Below, one piece after another: positions 7,854-16,538 of a stretch of DNA of 22,526 bases. A program made the position numbers and the translations under genes. Within the stretch, counting starts at the first letter, position 1. Each line of letters opens with the position of its first letter. The notes under the pieces were generated by a model that saw nothing but the letters and a program-made list of their open reading frames with translations, did no database searches and was not told the DNA's origin. The stretch is from Coemansia sp. RSA 922 (taxonomy: Eukaryota; Kickxellomycota; Kickxellomycetes; Kickxellales; Kickxellaceae): assembly GCA_027577415.1 (NCBI GenBank), contig JANBQS010000290.1, forward strand, positions 1-22,526. Reading direction: 5' to 3'.

Positions 7854-9128
7854 TTACTCGTCCTCTTCCATTTCCTCGTCACTGTCGTCATTGCTTGCAA
7901 CTTCACCGTCGTCGTCGTTGACATCGCTAGCATCTTCGCCGCTGTCGCCGTTGTCATCATCGCTGGCATCCTCGTCGTTGTCGTCTTGCTCAAAGTCCTC
8001 TATGAATTGGGTCAGCTCTTCGGAGAGCTCACCGTTAGCCTTGACCAGCTTAAAGTCTTTTATGGCCAACCTGTATAGCCTATCTTGTTCGTCGCCATCC
8101 TCCTGCGTATTGCCCAAGTTGAGCTGGACCTCGCCACGGAGCAGCAATGCTTCGCGGGTCTCTGCCTCAACCAGCAGGTCACAGGCCTCGTTCAGCAGCC
8201 GTTGGAAGGCATCCTTGTCGGGAATCTCGTCAGTCTCGTCCATCTGACCCAACAGCACGCTGGCGCGTATCCATAGAGCGCGTGCGCGTAGGTAGCGGAT
8301 CTCGGCTGCGTGTTCGTCCTCAGCGGTGGGCTCTGGTAGCGCCGCGAGCTTGGCTTCGGTCCAGTCCATGAGCTTGGCCGATCCAGCCTCGCCTAGGCAT
8401 GAGGAATCGGCTAGCGACTGCACCATCTCCACCACCGAGAGAGTCTCTGACTTTGCCTGCTCCGCATCGATGCTGGCGAGCGCAACCAAGGCGCTGTCAA
8501 AGTTGGTCGTCGTAGCAGCCAGTTTCAAAGCCGCTTCCTCTGTCGCTTCCTCTGTCGCTTCCTCGTCTGACATTTCGCGGGATAGTAGGTCCAGACCGAT
8601 CTTTGCTAAACCGTCGTATACGCGCCAGGCGAAGGGCTCTTTGCCAGTCATCGCCTCCTTTGCTTGCTCCAACCGGTGCTGCGACAGCTCCAAGTACTCC
8701 CATTTCTGATCCTCTAGCTCTGGGGCAGATAGCTCTGAAATACTGAACAGGGCGGTTCCATAGATATAGTAGAACCGGGGCTCGATCTCAATGGCCTCTA
8801 CGCCAGCCTCGACGTCTCGGTCGTGGACCCGTAGAATACGGTCGCACTCGTGGATGGTGCCGCGGAGCAGCGTAATGGCACGCTCGGAGTCTCCGCCACT
8901 GAGCTCCTCCATGGCGCTGTCAAATATGCCCTCGAGCTCGTCCATCTCGTTAGCGTCTTCTTCGAGGTCGTTCTTGAGCATAATCGTGGCCGTGTTTTCC
9001 TCATCAAAGTCATTAACTACTTGCTCTGTCAATTCAGCTCCATCGCTCTTTTGCTTCTTGCTACTGGCGGCACGCGCCTTAAGTCCCATGGGACGCTTCT
9101 TCTTTTGTGTCTCTGAATTGCCAGGCAT
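7854..9128 (-). CDS. ETT1: Enhancer of translation termination 1 (ETT1/Nro1 family)
   Basis: 424 residues, intronless. The family includes yeast Ett1 (translation termination) and fission-yeast Nro1, a TPR-like nuclear protein that controls the oxygen-sensing hydroxylase Ofd1. Supporting features are a basic N-terminus with KRPMGLKARAASSKKQK (residues 11-27), which resembles the family start and a nuclear localisation signal, and the conserved run GTIHECDRILR near residues 90-100. Helical repeats rich in Ala, Leu and Glu continue to about 375. The last 50 residues are an Asp/Glu/Ser tail with almost no basic residue. A short duplication near 8537-8560 (copies of TCTGTCGCTTCC) yields repeated EATE units. 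Identification is from motif recall, not a search. It is divergent from the F-box gene and convergent with ATG18. Confidence 0.78.
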   Translation of the reverse strand: MPGNSETQKKKRPMGLKARAASSKKQKSDGAELTEQVVNDFDEENTATIMLKNDLEEDANEMDELEGIFDSAMEELSGGDSERAITLLRGTIHECDRILRVHDRDVEAGVEAIEIEPRFYYIYGTALFSISELSAPELEDQKWEYLELSQHRLEQAKEAMTGKEPFAWRVYDGLAKIGLDLLSREMSDEEATEEATEEAALKLAATTTNFDSALVALASIDAEQAKSETLSVVEMVQSLADSSCLGEAGSAKLMDWTEAKLAALPEPTAEDEHAAEIRYLRARALWIRASVLLGQMDETDEIPDKDAFQRLLNEACDLLVEAETREALLLRGEVQLNLGNTQEDGDEQDRLYRLAIKDFKLVKANGELSEELTQFIEDFEQDDNDEDASDDDNGDSGEDASDVNDDDGEVASNDDSDEEMEEDE

Positions 9129-9602
9129 TTTTTTTCCTAAATATAAATAATTATTTTTTGTTGTGAAGAAAAAAAGTTGTAAGACCAGGCTTTTGCCAGT
9201 AATCTCTCGTAAGAGAGAGAAAACTGAGTTAAAAGGCTAGTCGGCAAGCGAGAAAAAATTTTATTTTCTACGCCCTGCGTTCCTCTGTGGCTAGTACTAG
9301 CACCAAATCTGCATTAAATAGCAAATTTTGCGACTCTAAGGTACTGCCAGTAAACGTACTTTTTGTACGCTTAGACATTAAGGATTCACTCCTTGGCTGC
9401 AGTATTCGCCTGGAATTTGTACTTTGAGCGTATTCCTCAAGAAATACAAGAGATTATGGCTCCAAGATCAAATCGGATTAGGTCGTTGGAGAATGTACTG
9501 CGCGTTTATTATACAAGACCACCGTTTTTCTCCTCCCACTTTTCTCTTCTAGCTTCACGCCTTTGAATTGAATTCATTGTTTGCTTCTTTTTTTTTTTGG
9601 CC
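9129..9602. promoter_or_regulatory. Divergent intergenic region between ETT1 and the F-box gene
   Basis: 474 bp with no plausible ORF. Small inverted repeats are present: TCTCT-CGTA-AGAGA near 9203-9216 and CGTAC-TTTTT-GTACG near 9355-9369. A T-rich run precedes the F-box ATG (9588-9598). A TATA-like TTATTATACA lies near 9506-9515. No RNA gene was recognised. Confidence 0.5.
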
Positions 9603-11552
9603 ATGACTACTTCCGGCGATCCAGGTGCCACCCAAGGCCAGGTTTCGATACTCCATAGCGATATACTACGACTGGTATTTGCTTACCTATCGCCAAAACC
9701 TCGTTCCGACTGCACTGGCACTCAACTGCTGAAGCACTTGAAGAGGTTCCACAAAGTAGCTGGTGTTAACCGACAATGGCGTGAAGTCGCCATGCCGCTG
9801 TTCTATCAGGTAGCGGCCGTGGTTTTTATCGAGCTCCACTTTGACATTGATAGACTCGGCGACCAGTACGACGATGACGATGAAGAGGACGATGAATGGA
9901 GTGAGGACAATGATGACTCTGGCGATGAGTATAGTGACGAGGACAATGAGGGCTACAGCGACGAGAATAGCGATAACTATACTGACGTGGATAGCTACAA
10001 CGACGACTACGGCACAAAGGTGCTATCCAACATTCGCCTGATCCATGGTGCTGGCCAAGTTAACATGGTACGTGAGATGCGCATCGCCATGCAGGGAAAG
10101 GGTCAGAAAATTCGCGATCTCATGCGTATGCTGAATAACGCGGGACTTGGAGAATATGTTTGGCCCAACGTTGAGCGCTTGCAGTTCGACATGCTCCGTT
10201 GTACTTCAGGGTTTATGGAAATGACTATAGGTGGCCGCCAACCCAAGGGCATGAAGGTATTCAACAAATTACTGTCGCGGGCTCTACCGTCATTGCGCGA
10301 GATTTCTTTCCGAGGGGATGGTGCTTACGAGCAGTACAACTGCATTCCTATTGAGCGGCTTATTATCGAGCGCCTGGGTGGACCGAAGCCGCTACGGGCA
10401 CTGAAAATCGAATCGGACTCTGCTCTGTGCCTCGATGACTATGAAGACTTGGAAGAACCTGTTACACTTGAGCGTTTGTGTATTAACTGCGAAGACATGT
10501 CGGGTAACATGGGAATGCCAACAGTGCTGGCCAGCAGCCTCGTCGAGCTGTCATATACTGTGGCATCTGTTAATCATATCTGGGACGACTTTGAGGTCGA
10601 TGCTGTGGGCGGCTCTTCACATTTGGAGTTCTCTCGCCTGCGCTCGCTGAATCTGATCATGGAAAAGGAACATAGCTTGGTTGACCATATGCATTCTCTC
10701 GGTCTAGAGTCACAGGAGTCGCATAACTACCTCAGGTCTGAAAAGTACGGTAAACCGCATTTTCCGGTTCTGACTAGCCTTGACATTCGCAATTTCCCTA
10801 AAGACTATGGACGATTCCTATCACTGTTCGCCGATAGCCCAATCTCTAAACTCATGATTTGTGGGAGAAAGAAACGTATTCCAAACGACTTGAACTTGTC
10901 GCGCTTTCGTGGTCTGCGCAGCCTCAGCATATTGTTTATCGACCTTGGTTGGAGGGGCAACCCAGGCAACGTCGATGCAAATCTGAGTAGCGTATTTGCG
11001 ACTACTAACTCTGGGCTTCAACATCTAACACTAGTGACGACTTCGAGCGGCCTAATTGGGAGCCGTATCAGTGCGCCCGCGTTTGCACACAGCCTGGTTA
11101 CCCTGACATTGGGTGGTGAGATAAACCTACGCGAAGTGGAGCTCCTATTGCAGCTGTGTCCTAATCTGCAGAAATTGCGTGTCAGCGCGCACACTTGTCC
11201 GCAACTGTCCTCCCCGTTGCTGGTCGTCGAGGAGTACCGCCGCATAAACACTCCGCAACCACCAGCGCCTCTCAGCAGATCGTTGCGTGTTTTGCAGGCT
11301 GAGCATATCAAGTACTTCATACATGTGCCTAACTGGTCAGGCACAGGTGAAATATACCTGAACAAGGCACATGTGGAATCTGTGTATCGAGGACTGTTGC
11401 TCAATCTGGCGTGTCGTCTACCCTCGCTCGATACTCTCCTAGTCAATGGCAAATTTATTGACATAGTTGAAATATGCATTAGCGCACTGGTCGAATCAGG
11501 TACCGCGCCAGGGCATCTACAGCGCCTGAGAATCCTGTCATTGGACTATTAA
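9603..11552 (+). CDS. F-box/LRR-like protein with acidic insert, function unknown
   Basis: 649 residues from the ATG at 9603; the upstream in-frame TTG at 9597 is not a credible start. Residues 15-70 look like an F-box-like motif: LHSDILRLVFAYLS, then KVAGVNRQWREVAMPLFYQ. By family knowledge F-box proteins recruit substrates to SCF ubiquitin ligases through Skp1. Residues 84-136 are an Asp/Glu/Ser/Tyr-rich insert with almost no basic residue. From about 190 to the end there are irregular repeats with Leu-rich strands (SLREISF, LRSLNLI, LTSLDIRNF, LRSLSILFI, LQHLTLV, LVTLTLGG, LQKLRVSA) that suggest an LRR-like solenoid. The substrate cannot be guessed. A second protein of similar layout starts at 21110. 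No intron is needed. The SWC5 gene follows 240 bp downstream. Confidence 0.75.
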   Translation: MTTSGDPGATQGQVSILHSDILRLVFAYLSPKPRSDCTGTQLLKHLKRFHKVAGVNRQWREVAMPLFYQVAAVVFIELHFDIDRLGDQYDDDDEEDDEWSEDNDDSGDEYSDEDNEGYSDENSDNYTDVDSYNDDYGTKVLSNIRLIHGAGQVNMVREMRIAMQGKGQKIRDLMRMLNNAGLGEYVWPNVERLQFDMLRCTSGFMEMTIGGRQPKGMKVFNKLLSRALPSLREISFRGDGAYEQYNCIPIERLIIERLGGPKPLRALKIESDSALCLDDYEDLEEPVTLERLCINCEDMSGNMGMPTVLASSLVELSYTVASVNHIWDDFEVDAVGGSSHLEFSRLRSLNLIMEKEHSLVDHMHSLGLESQESHNYLRSEKYGKPHFPVLTSLDIRNFPKDYGRFLSLFADSPISKLMICGRKKRIPNDLNLSRFRGLRSLSILFIDLGWRGNPGNVDANLSSVFATTNSGLQHLTLVTTSSGLIGSRISAPAFAHSLVTLTLGGEINLREVELLLQLCPNLQKLRVSAHTCPQLSSPLLVVEEYRRINTPQPPAPLSRSLRVLQAEHIKYFIHVPNWSGTGEIYLNKAHVESVYRGLLLNLACRLPSLDTLLVNGKFIDIVEICISALVESGTAPGHLQRLRILSLDY

Positions 11553-11792
11553 GTGTGGCCCGTATTTCAAGTTCTTGGATTAGTTCTTGAGCAATACAGC
11601 AAATCGTATATGCAACTCGACATATAGAGATATCACTTGGACCAGGTTCGTTGTGCGCTTGTCCAATAATTGGCAACCAGGATAGGAAAACTGGGCTATG
11701 AATTTTCTCTTGCTGTGGCAGGGAAAATTTTCTTTGTAGTAAAAGTCATCTATTGGCATATTAAAAGTGAGCATTTTTAATCATCAACACAA

Positions 11793-12623
11793 ATGTCGCT
11801 GCTAGATCTATACAAGGACAAGTGTGATCTGAGTGAAGACGACGAGTCAGAGGATGAGTTTGTGCCAGCTCAGGCTAGCGAGGGCGATGAGGGCTCTGAT
11901 GATGACGAGGGCTCTGATGACGACGAGAAGCCAAGTGAAGCCGGAAAGGAGTAAGTAGTATTTGAGTTTTAATATCCGCGACCACGCATCCATAAATGGC
12001 AGACGGCTGTTTAACTACCATACCTCTTCTGCTACTTTGAAATCAATAATGTTTTAGGGTGGCAGTGTCTGCGCCAGAGGTTGAGCAGCAAAAGCGTAGG
12101 GTTGACGCCATTTGGAGTGAGATGAACGATCCTGTAGATCCCCGCAGCAACAAAGTAGCTCGAGTTGACACGGAGAGTACCGGCACTTTGGAGATTAATC
12201 CAGCGAAGGACGATAGCAAAGTTGATGTAGCTCCTACGGAGACAAGCTCAGATACAGGTGCCACTGCAAACGCAGAGCAGCCGCGGCCTGTAGCAAGACG
12301 TGGCCCGGTACGCCGAGCATCAAAATTTAGTCAAATGGCTGAAGCTGTCGAGTCGCGACGGGCAAAGAAGGAAAACACACTAGAACAGGCTCGTAAGGAG
12401 TGGACTGGGTTTGTGGCCTCTGAGGGCATTCGCGAAGACCTGAACCAGGCCAACAAGGATGGGTAAGTAGCAACCGACTATGCAAGCATAGACACGCCAC
12501 CACCACTATTCGATATGCTAATATCCTGTTGTTTGTAGATTTGTTGAGCGGCAGGAGTTCCTCAGGCGCACGGACGAGCGCACATATGAGAAATCGCGCC
12601 AGGAGCACCTGAAGCGCAAGTGA
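11793..12623 (+). CDS. SWC5: SWR1-complex subunit SWC5 / CFDP1 (BCNT-C domain), 3 exons
   Basis: Exons 11793-11950, 12058-12462 and 12539-12623 join in frame to give 215 residues. SWC5 is a subunit of the SWR1 remodeller that exchanges H2A for H2A.Z in nucleosomes. The N-terminal 53 residues are strongly acidic, with two near-identical DEGSDDDE units, consistent with the histone-binding acidic region. The middle has the family motif RRVDAIWSEMND. The BCNT-C domain occupies the last 80 or so residues: FSQMAEAVESRRAKKENTLEQ, KEWTGFV, then across the second splice GFVERQEFLRRTDERTYEKSR. Both introns are short and begin GTAAGT. The length is close to that of compact family members. The first exon start is supported by the A-rich context CACAAATG. 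Confidence 0.9.
11951..12057 (+). other. SWC5 intron 1 (107 nt)
   Basis: Donor GTAAGT, acceptor TTTAG. Splicing joins GA and G into a Glu codon and connects the acidic N-terminus to the frame encoding VAVSAPEVEQQ. Confidence 0.85.
12463..12538 (+). other. SWC5 intron 2 (76 nt)
   Basis: Donor GTAAGT, branch candidate TGCTAAT near 12516-12522, acceptor TTGTAG. Splicing restores a Gly codon inside the BCNT-C domain. Confidence 0.87.
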
Positions 12624-13144
12624 CGCCATATTTTTTTGGGCATTAGCGTCAGCATTACCACTAAGCTGATTTTTGATGAGTTCCAATATATGCGATGCCT
12701 TTCTTTTTGTCTGTTAGTTGGCTGAAAAATGCCCGAGAGTAAAGTGGTTGTCTGGCGGCGGAGCCATGGCGGCGGAAATAAACGAGCGCAGCAGCTCTCT
12801 TGTGACCACATCATCGCAATGGTCCCTAAGCAATGGATGTGCGGCGGTTTAAGGGAGGAAAACTGCGCGCGGATCTAAAATGGCTGTATGCATGGCTTAC
12901 GCTTTTTCTTCGCCGATTTCGGCACACCCGAAGAGGGTGAGAGAAATTGCGAGTGAGAGTGCCGACAATATATGCGCGCACTGGCTTCTCTCAGCCCCCT
13001 TCTCACTCGCCCTCACCTATAAAGCCACGGCTCTCCCCGCTTCGCCAGGCTTCTCTTATCTCACCTTTTTCCATTCACACCTACTTTATCTTTTCTTTCT
13101 TTTTTTTTTTTGTACTTGTCCAACACTTCACTTTGTCACATACC
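12624..13144 (+). promoter_or_regulatory. ALT1: SWC5 3' end and alanine aminotransferase promoter with TATA box
   Basis: 521 bp without a credible ORF. TATAAAG at 13018-13024 is followed by a CT-rich leader (13035-13110) and then the ATG at 13145 in the strong context ACCATGG. GGCGGCGGA occurs twice around 12754-12777, separated by GCCAT, and GTGAGAG occurs twice near 12940-12960; these may be factor sites. The layout points to transcription starting near 13050-13100. Confidence 0.6.
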
Positions 13145-13157
13145 ATGGCCATCAACT
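13145..13157 (+). CDS. ALT1: Alternative first coding exon of alanine aminotransferase (cytosolic isoform)
   Basis: ATG in the context ACCATGG starts a 13-nt exon encoding MAIN plus one base, directly followed by a GTAAGT donor. Splicing to 13499 forms a Cys codon and enters the ALT frame at PKQGAHANV, giving 506 residues without the presequence. A TATA box lies 127 bp upstream. This exon is inferred from signals only; no transcript evidence is available here. Confidence 0.6.
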
Positions 13158-13498
13158 GTAAGTATGCATCCGCTATCTGTAACTCATTTTCCTTTGCTTG
13201 CTGTATGTGTTGCCCATGCAACAAATGCCCACGCCTGTGGCTTGTGGCGCATGCAATGCCAGCCATGTCGAGTCATCATCAACTGGCCTTGGTGTGCTCC
13301 TCTTTTCTTTATCTTTTATCGTCGCTTTACTTTTATACTTGGCTGCTAATTATTCGCAATTTTACTAATTTCATTGCCTTCGCACTCTGGCTATTCCGAT
13401 GCTGTCCTTGCTCGCCGTGAACCGCGCTGCTCGCACTATCGTCACCGGCTATCCCGCACGCGCATGTACGACGCTACGCTCGCTCTCCACCACGGTAG
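13158..13498 (+). other. ALT1: Predicted alternative 5' intron of alanine aminotransferase (341 nt) containing the presequence exon
   Basis: Donor GTAAGT at 13158, acceptor GGTAG ending at 13498. Branch candidates are TGCTAAT (13344-13350) and TACTAAT (13363-13369). From 13273 to 13496 there is no AG. The last 100 bases encode the in-frame mitochondrial presequence used when transcription begins inside this intron. The pyrimidine-rich stretch at 13298-13340 is a candidate internal start region. Confidence 0.6.
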
Positions 13499-15151
13499 GT
13501 CCCAAGCAGGGTGCCCACGCCAATGTCGCCAGCGCCGTGACCGGGACCGCCGGCGGAGCAAAGGTTCTGACGATTGACTCTATGAATCCAAATATCCGCG
13601 AGATGGAGTACGCCGTGCGTGGTGCCATCCCTATCCGCGCTGAAAAGCTCAGGGAGCAGCTAAAGACCCACCCAGGCTCGCTGCCCTTTAAGCAGATCAC
13701 GGCCTGTAACATTGGCAACCCGCAGCAACTGGAACAAAAGCCGCTTACGTTCCTGCGACAGGTGAGCGCACTGATGGAGTATACCGATCTTCTTTCGCCT
13801 CAGATGATCGACACGACTCGCAAGCTTTTCCCCGAAGATGCAATTGAGCGCGCTCGCCGCAACCTCTCCTATGTCGGCAACGCAGTCGGCGCTTACACGC
13901 AGTCGCTAGGTATCTATGAGGTGCGCCAGGACGTTGCTCGGTTCATCGAGGAGCGCGATGGCTTCCCTTCGAGTCCTGACAACATTTGTCTCACATCTGG
14001 GTAAGCAATTAAAAGCGAACACGCCTTGTTCCCACGCTCCACATTTCCGCACTGGGTCGCCTTGCTACTAATTTTTTTAATACCTGTGTCGATGCTGGCC
14101 TTCATTGTTTGCGTGCGTGACCCGGCGAAACCGTTGCCACGATAGTGCATCTGGCGCGGTAGAGCGCGTAATCGACATGCTGGTGTCCAGCCCAGATGTA
14201 GGCATCATGATCCCTATTCCCCAGTACCCGCTGTACACTGCTACTCTGGCCCATGTCAATGCCCAGGCCGTGCCTTACTACTTGCAAGAGGACAAGGACT
14301 GGCAATTGAGCATCGGCGACTTGGAGCACTCGCTGGCCGAGGCCCGCGCCAAGGGCACCGATGTGCGCGCCCTGGTCGTAATCAACCCTGGAAACCCGAC
14401 TGGTGGCTGCCTTTTGGAGTCCAATATCGCAGAAATCGTGCGCTTCTGCGAGCGCCATCGTCTGGTCATTATGGCCGATGAAGTATACCAGGCCAACATT
14501 TACACTGAGACTAATCCATTTGTGTCGTTCAAAAAGGTCGTTGCGCAACTCGGCTCTGATGTCGAGCTCTTTTCGTTCCACTCGATCTCCAAGGGCATGG
14601 TCGGCGAGTGCGGGCGCCGAGGCGGCTACTATGAGGCAGTGAACATCGACGAAAAGGTCATGGACCAGTTGCTCAAGCTGGCTTCGGTTAGCTTGTGCCC
14701 CAATGTGCAAGGGCAGATGGCGGTCGACATCCTGGTTAACCCACCGCGCCCTGGCGATGCCTCGTACGCACAGTACAAGGCCGAAGTCGACGACATTTAC
14801 CAGAGCATGAAGCGGCGTGCAAAGAAGCTAGCCAAGGCATTCAACTCGCTGCCCAATATGAGCTGCAATGACGCACAAGGTGCCATGTACTGCTTCCCGC
14901 GCGTTGAGCTGCCCCAGGCCTTTGTTGATGAGGCAAAGGCGAAGGGCCAGCAGCCCGACTTGCTGTACTGCATGCAGATGCTCGAGGAAACAGGCATCTC
15001 TGTCGTCCCTGGATCTGGATTTGGACAGTATCCGGGCACCTTCCACTTCCGCTCTACATTCCTGCCGCCAGAGAACCTCTTTGACGACTTTATCGATGGC
15101 TTTAAGCGCTTCCACCTGGGCTTCATTGCTCGCTACTCGCCAAAGATCTAG
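13399..15151 (+). CDS. ALT1: Alanine aminotransferase (alanine-pyruvate), mitochondrial isoform, 2 exons
   Basis: Exons 13399-14000 and 14146-15151 join in frame to give 535 residues. The PLP enzyme interconverts alanine plus 2-oxoglutarate with pyruvate plus glutamate. Residues 1-32 carry four Arg and many Ser/Thr/Ala/Leu with no acidic residue, which looks like a mitochondrial presequence. The core begins at KVLTIDSMNPNIREMEYAVRG (residues 55-75). Other family marks are IPIPQYPLYTAT near 223-234, NPGNPTGG at 291-298, DEVYQ at 312-316, and the PLP lysine K350 in SFHSISKGMVGECGRRGGY. The splice gives the run LTSGASGAVERV. Length is normal for the family. The gene appears able to use two first exons (13145 and 13399), giving cytosolic and mitochondrial forms. 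Confidence 0.93.
14001..14145 (+). other. ALT1: Alanine aminotransferase internal intron (145 nt)
   Basis: Donor GTAAGC, branch candidate TACTAAT at 14066-14072, acceptor GATAG. No AG occurs between the branch site and the acceptor, about 74 nt, so long branch-to-acceptor distances are used in this gene. Confidence 0.88.
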
Positions 15152-15651
15152 CATGGCTACTTGCTTTTACGCTATCCTCCATTAATAAATTAACAATGCT
15201 CTCTTTGGCTGAGTCACTTTGGCTTCCTTTTAGGCAAACGCGCAAGTTGGCATTTGCCCAAAAGACAGCACAAAAGACAAGGAGCCTTTCCCTTTTAAAG
15301 AATTCTTTGTGCTATGACACCTCGATATCTTATTGTTAAGCCAGCGAGCTGGTGCTTTCAATTAGCACTTTTATAAAGATTAGCTGGCGTCCATTTTGTA
15401 TTTTCCCTTGCCTTTCAATGCGTAAAAGAGGCGCCTCTTTATCTATATGGAATGCAAAAGGAGCGCCGTTGGCCTTGCAAAATAAATACAACGCCATGGC
15501 TTCTCTTAACCTCGGGCCTATACAATCTACAGCTCGTCTTTTTTTCTTTTCTTGCTTCTCTGTCCTGCACAATTTACATTTTTCAAAATCTCGACTCTTC
15601 TATCACTTGCATCATACACCTGTACTATTATCTATCTTCACGCTTCATACT
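15152..15651 (+). other. Intergenic region: ALT 3' end / DnaJ-like gene promoter
   Basis: 500 bp with no credible ORF. TGAGTCA, the Gcn4/AP-1 core, is at 15210-15216, but it lies about 60 bp past the ALT stop and 440 bp before the DnaJ ATG. CAAAAGACA occurs twice close together near 15259-15281. An EcoRI-like palindrome AAGAATTCTT is at 15298-15307. A CT-rich leader (15535-15570) precedes the DnaJ start. I found no convincing heat-shock element. Confidence 0.5.
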
Positions 15652-16538
15652 ATGCGCAACATGGCCTTATCTGTAAGTACATGCTCAAATCAACGCAGTT
15701 CGCCGCAGTCGACTTTCCATATCCTATCACTAACTCTTATCTAAAAGCTGCGCTATTTATGAATATGTAGTTGCCGGGGACGCAGACATTCTACTTGTAC
15801 AAGCTACTTGGCTTGACAAATGACGCAACAAAAACAGCGATAACGGAGGCATACAAAAGGACACTTGTCAAGCACCACCCTGACAACTACCCGGGTGCCA
15901 GTGACATTATTAAACTCACGCAACACGCTTTTGAAGTTTTAGGAAACACCGAGACGCGTCGCATATACGACATGTTTTGCAAGTACATTTTGTACAATTC
16001 AGATACCACTGTCACGCCCAAAAGACAGGCCTACGTGTACCCCAAACCGCAATGGGTGGTCCAAAAAAACGACATTGTGTATGTAATGGACGTCTCGCTG
16101 AGAAACTTGTACCATGGCAAGAAAACTACTGTTGTTACCAGGGATATCTCGGTTGAAGTCGATCTGGCCAAGGGCATGGCCGACGGACAGCGCGTAACAT
16201 TTGCAGGCAAGGGACTGAGTATTCCAGGACAGGCGCCAGGAGACCTCATTGTTATTATCAATCGAGTGGACTACCCGTTTTATAAGCAATTAAGCGCGGG
16301 CAACTTGCAGTGCGAAGTCGAGGTCGACCATAAAATGGCTCAGAGCGGAGGCGATATCTGTATTCGTCATCCGTCGGGAAACATTATAAACTTGGAACTG
16401 CTGCCTGGCGAAATACCAAGCCCGGGATATCAAAAGGTCTTGTCTAAAATGGGCCAAATGTCGTCGGATAAAACGAAAACGGGGGACTTGTATGTCAAAT
16501 TTACCATCTACTTTCCTCACGCCAACGTCACAATTTGA
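15652..16538 (+). CDS. DnaJ-type co-chaperone lacking G/F region and zinc finger, 2 exons
   Basis: Exon 1 is 15652-15672 (MRNMALS) and exon 2 15771-16538, giving 262 residues. An N-terminal J-domain (about 13-75) has YKLLGL at its start and the HPD triad at 43-45, needed to stimulate Hsp70 ATPase. The C-terminal part (about 110-260) matches the DnaJ substrate-binding beta domains: DVSLRNLYHGKKTTVV, then ISVEVDLAKGMADGQRVTF, GDLIVIINRVDYPFYK, and a final LYVKFTIYFP. The Gly/Phe linker is absent, as are the four CxxCxGxG zinc repeats that in type I proteins sit between those first two segments. The protein has no signal peptide, CAAX box or membrane segment. The second in-frame ATG at 15661 may be used instead. 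It could be a degenerated type I DnaJ or a specialised type II form. Confidence 0.82.
15673..15770 (+). other. Intron of the DnaJ-like gene (98 nt)
   Basis: Donor GTAAGT, branch candidate CACTAAC near 15728-15734, acceptor TGTAG. A closer AG after AAA (15746-15747) would lead to an early in-frame stop, so the distal TAG is the productive site. Confidence 0.8.

Noticed and set aside
9597..9602. TTG start for the F-box gene
   Set aside because: The ATG at 9603 is two codons downstream and follows the T-rich leader directly.
12947..13420. 157-codon plus-strand frame over the ALT promoter and 5' intron
   Set aside because: It crosses the TATA box, the short exon and the intron; it is Cys/Phe-rich only because the intron is pyrimidine-rich.
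15210..15216. TGAGTCA as a control site for the DnaJ gene or ALT
   Set aside because: It is just past the ALT stop and 440 bp from the DnaJ ATG, so it is kept only as a note in the intergenic entry.
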